Shown here: piece after piece, positions 12,141-13,554 of the stretch
How positions within the stretch are numbered: position 1 is the first letter of the stretch
Layout of the letters: every line of letters starts with the position of its first letter
From: Planctomycetota bacterium
GTDB taxonomy: Bacteria; Planctomycetota; SZUA-567; H5-PLA8; CALKMO01
Direction: 5' to 3'
Assembly (NCBI GenBank): GCA_026417845.1
Contig: JAOACM010000018.1
Location: 1 to 13,554, forward strand
DNA length: 13,554 bases
Translations under genes and position numbers: made by a program
Notes under the pieces: generated by a model
Database searches by the model: none
What the model saw: the letters and a program-made list of their open reading frames with translations, nothing else
What the model was told of the DNA's origin: nothing

Positions 12141-13541
12141 ATGTCTGACGGCCGCACTGACGACCTCAAGCGCGTCGGCGCAAATAGAAACAGCCGCGCG
12201 TCGGACGCATTTTTTGCGGCGGCGACGGTCGCGTGCCTGGCGATCATCGCGGCAGGCGTTCTGCGCGGAGCGGCGGCCGGCGCCGGAGCCGGGGCCGGAA
12301 CCGGATCCGCGGCCGGCGGCGGCGGGCCATCGGCGGAGACTCCGACAGGACCCGGCGCGGCTGCCGGGGGAGCCTCCGGCGGTACATTGTCCCGCAAGCC
12401 GCGCGAACCGTTCACGCGCCCGAACGTCCGCGCCATCGCCCGCGACAGGGCGCTCGCGCTGAACCTGTCGCTCCGCGAGGCATCGTTCTGGAGGCGGGTG
12501 GAAGGCGGCGAGGTCCAGTGCGAACTGTGCCCTACGCTGTGCAGACTGCGCGACGGAGAGCGGGGCAAGTGCAGGGTCCGCGTCAACTACTCGGGAACGC
12601 TCTACGCCCTGACATACGCGCGGGTTGTCGCCGAACACGTTGACCCTGTCGAAAAAAAGCCGCTCAACCACTTCCTGCCCGCCACCGGCATATATTCGAT
12701 AGCCACCGCCGGCTGCAACATGGGCTGCATATTCTGCCAGAACTACGAGATATCGCAGTCGTTTCCGGAGGATGTGCGGTTCGAGATGCGCGAGCCAGCC
12801 GGGGTCGTGGCGATCGCGAAGCGGTACAAGTGCCCTTCGATCGCCTACACGTATTCCGAGCCGTCGGTGTTCTACGAGTATATGTACGACTGCGCGAAGC
12901 TCGCCCGCGGAAACGGCATCGCCAACGTCTGGGTGACGGCCGGCTACATAAACGAGAAGCCTCTGCGCGAACTGGCGCGATATCTGGATGCCGCCAACGT
13001 GGACATAAAGGGGTTCAGCGAGGAATTCTACAGGAAGTATTGCGACGGACATCTGGCGCCGGTGCTGAGGACCGTCGAGATCCTGAAGGAGATGAAGGTG
13101 CACGTGGAGATAACGAACCTGATCGTGCCAGGGGGCAACGACGATCCCGGGATGATACGCAAACTGTGCCGCTGGGTGATCGAAAAGATCGGACCGAAGA
13201 CGCCTGTCCACTTTTCCCGGTACCATCCCGATTACAAGATGGAACGCCCCGGCCCGACGCCGCTCTCGACGCTCCGCATGGCGCGCGAGATAGCTCTCAG
13301 AGAGGGGCTGAAATACGTCTATATCGGGAACATCGCGGACCCGGAAGGAATGAACACTTACTGCGCCGGTTGCGGCCGGAAGCTGATAGAACGGTTCCAC
13401 TACTACGTGAAGTCCAACGAGGTGGCGGACGGGAAGTGCCCGCATTGCGGGGAGCGGATACCCGGCCTGTGGCCCAGCGCGGACGGGAAGTCGCTGGTCA
13501 GGATCCCGGTTGACGAACCGATGGGGAAGGAACCCAAGTAA
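12141..13541 (+). CDS. amrS: AmmeMemoRadiSam system radical SAM enzyme, with N-terminal membrane segment
   Basis: A 466-residue radical SAM protein of the AmmeMemoRadiSam family; substrate and product are unknown. The [4Fe-4S]/SAM motif is GCNMGCIFCQNYE with Cys192, Cys196 and Cys199. Before it lies the family's Cys-rich N-terminal domain (VQCELCPTLCRLRDGERGKCRV). After it come AYTYSEPSVFYEY, VDIKGFSEEFYRKY and VHFSRYHPDYKM. The C-terminus has a zinc-ribbon-like part with TYCAGCGRK and GKCPHCGERIPGLW. Unusually, the domain is preceded by a basic stretch (Lys10, Arg11, Arg16, Arg19), a hydrophobic helix (about 23-41, FFAAATVACLAIIAAGVL) and a Gly/Ala-rich linker to about residue 90. The charge pattern favours N-in, C-out topology, which would place an oxygen-sensitive radical enzyme outside the cytoplasm; a cytoplasmic orientation cannot be excluded. 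No Tat motif is seen. The gene follows the membrane redox protein by 187 bases. Confidence 0.93.
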   Translation: MSDGRTDDLKRVGANRNSRASDAFFAAATVACLAIIAAGVLRGAAAGAGAGAGTGSAAGGGGPSAETPTGPGAAAGGASGGTLSRKPREPFTRPNVRAIARDRALALNLSLREASFWRRVEGGEVQCELCPTLCRLRDGERGKCRVRVNYSGTLYALTYARVVAEHVDPVEKKPLNHFLPATGIYSIATAGCNMGCIFCQNYEISQSFPEDVRFEMREPAGVVAIAKRYKCPSIAYTYSEPSVFYEYMYDCAKLARGNGIANVWVTAGYINEKPLRELARYLDAANVDIKGFSEEFYRKYCDGHLAPVLRTVEILKEMKVHVEITNLIVPGGNDDPGMIRKLCRWVIEKIGPKTPVHFSRYHPDYKMERPGPTPLSTLRMAREIALREGLKYVYIGNIADPEGMNTYCAGCGRKLIERFHYYVKSNEVADGKCPHCGERIPGLWPSADGKSLVRIPVDEPMGKEPK

Positions 13542-13554
13542 GGCTGGTCAGGGA

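Noticed and set aside
12141..12270. Lipoprotein signal or Tat signal on the radical SAM enzyme
   Set aside because: The Cys in the hydrophobic helix (TVAC) sits mid-helix without a proper lipobox, and no twin-arginine motif precedes the helix.
11751..13445. 564-codon minus-strand open frame opposite the radical SAM gene
   Set aside because: The opposite strand encodes the full set of radical SAM family motifs; this frame shows none of its own.

Overview
The window is GC-rich bacterial DNA with every supported gene on the + strand. Gaps of several hundred bases between genes are common, and long shadow reading frames fill the other frames. Gene content (a yeast/Bacteroidetes-like ketol-acid reductoisomerase, a purine nucleoside phosphorylase with a VTDLC motif, stand-alone STAS proteins, an AmmeMemoRadiSam locus and Gly/Ala-rich linkers) suggests an uncultured high-GC lineage. 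Planctomycetota or a PVC-like relative is my best guess, but nothing here fixes the taxon.

Layout: 1-525 is the 3' end of an unrecognised gene. 603-1430 is a low-molecular-mass purine nucleoside phosphorylase. 1814-2215 and 2673-3104 are two diverged paralogous STAS-domain (anti-anti-sigma-like) proteins. They are separated by a 318-bp element with IS-like ends flanked by TAA. 3105-4039 is a long gap holding a second copy of the repeat found in that element; this copy is interrupted by an 81-bp MITE-like element whose empty site can be read in the first copy. 4040-7077 carries ketol-acid reductoisomerase (ilvC, with an odd basic tail), a small VanZ-like membrane protein, and a WecC-type UDP-ManNAc dehydrogenase.

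7465-13541 is the most interesting part. It is a complete AmmeMemoRadiSam set in three large genes: a Memo (protein B) plus AMMECR1 (protein A) fusion behind an N-terminal hydrophobic segment, a 751-residue membrane protein, and the AmmeMemoRadiSam radical SAM enzyme, itself behind an N-terminal hydrophobic segment. The membrane protein joins a DsbD/SafE-like thiol-transport domain, an FMN-binding domain of RnfG/NosR type and a NosR/NapH-like domain with two CxxxCP motifs. All three proteins contain long Gly/Ala-rich linkers. My reading (inference) is a membrane-tethered AmmeMemoRadiSam complex with its own electron supply across the membrane; I know of no description of such an arrangement.

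The other genes are housekeeping (purine salvage, branched-chain amino acids, surface polysaccharide precursor) and do not obviously cooperate with this locus. A small family of palindromic IS-end elements is scattered through the gaps; one copy lies directly upstream of the Memo-AMMECR1 gene.
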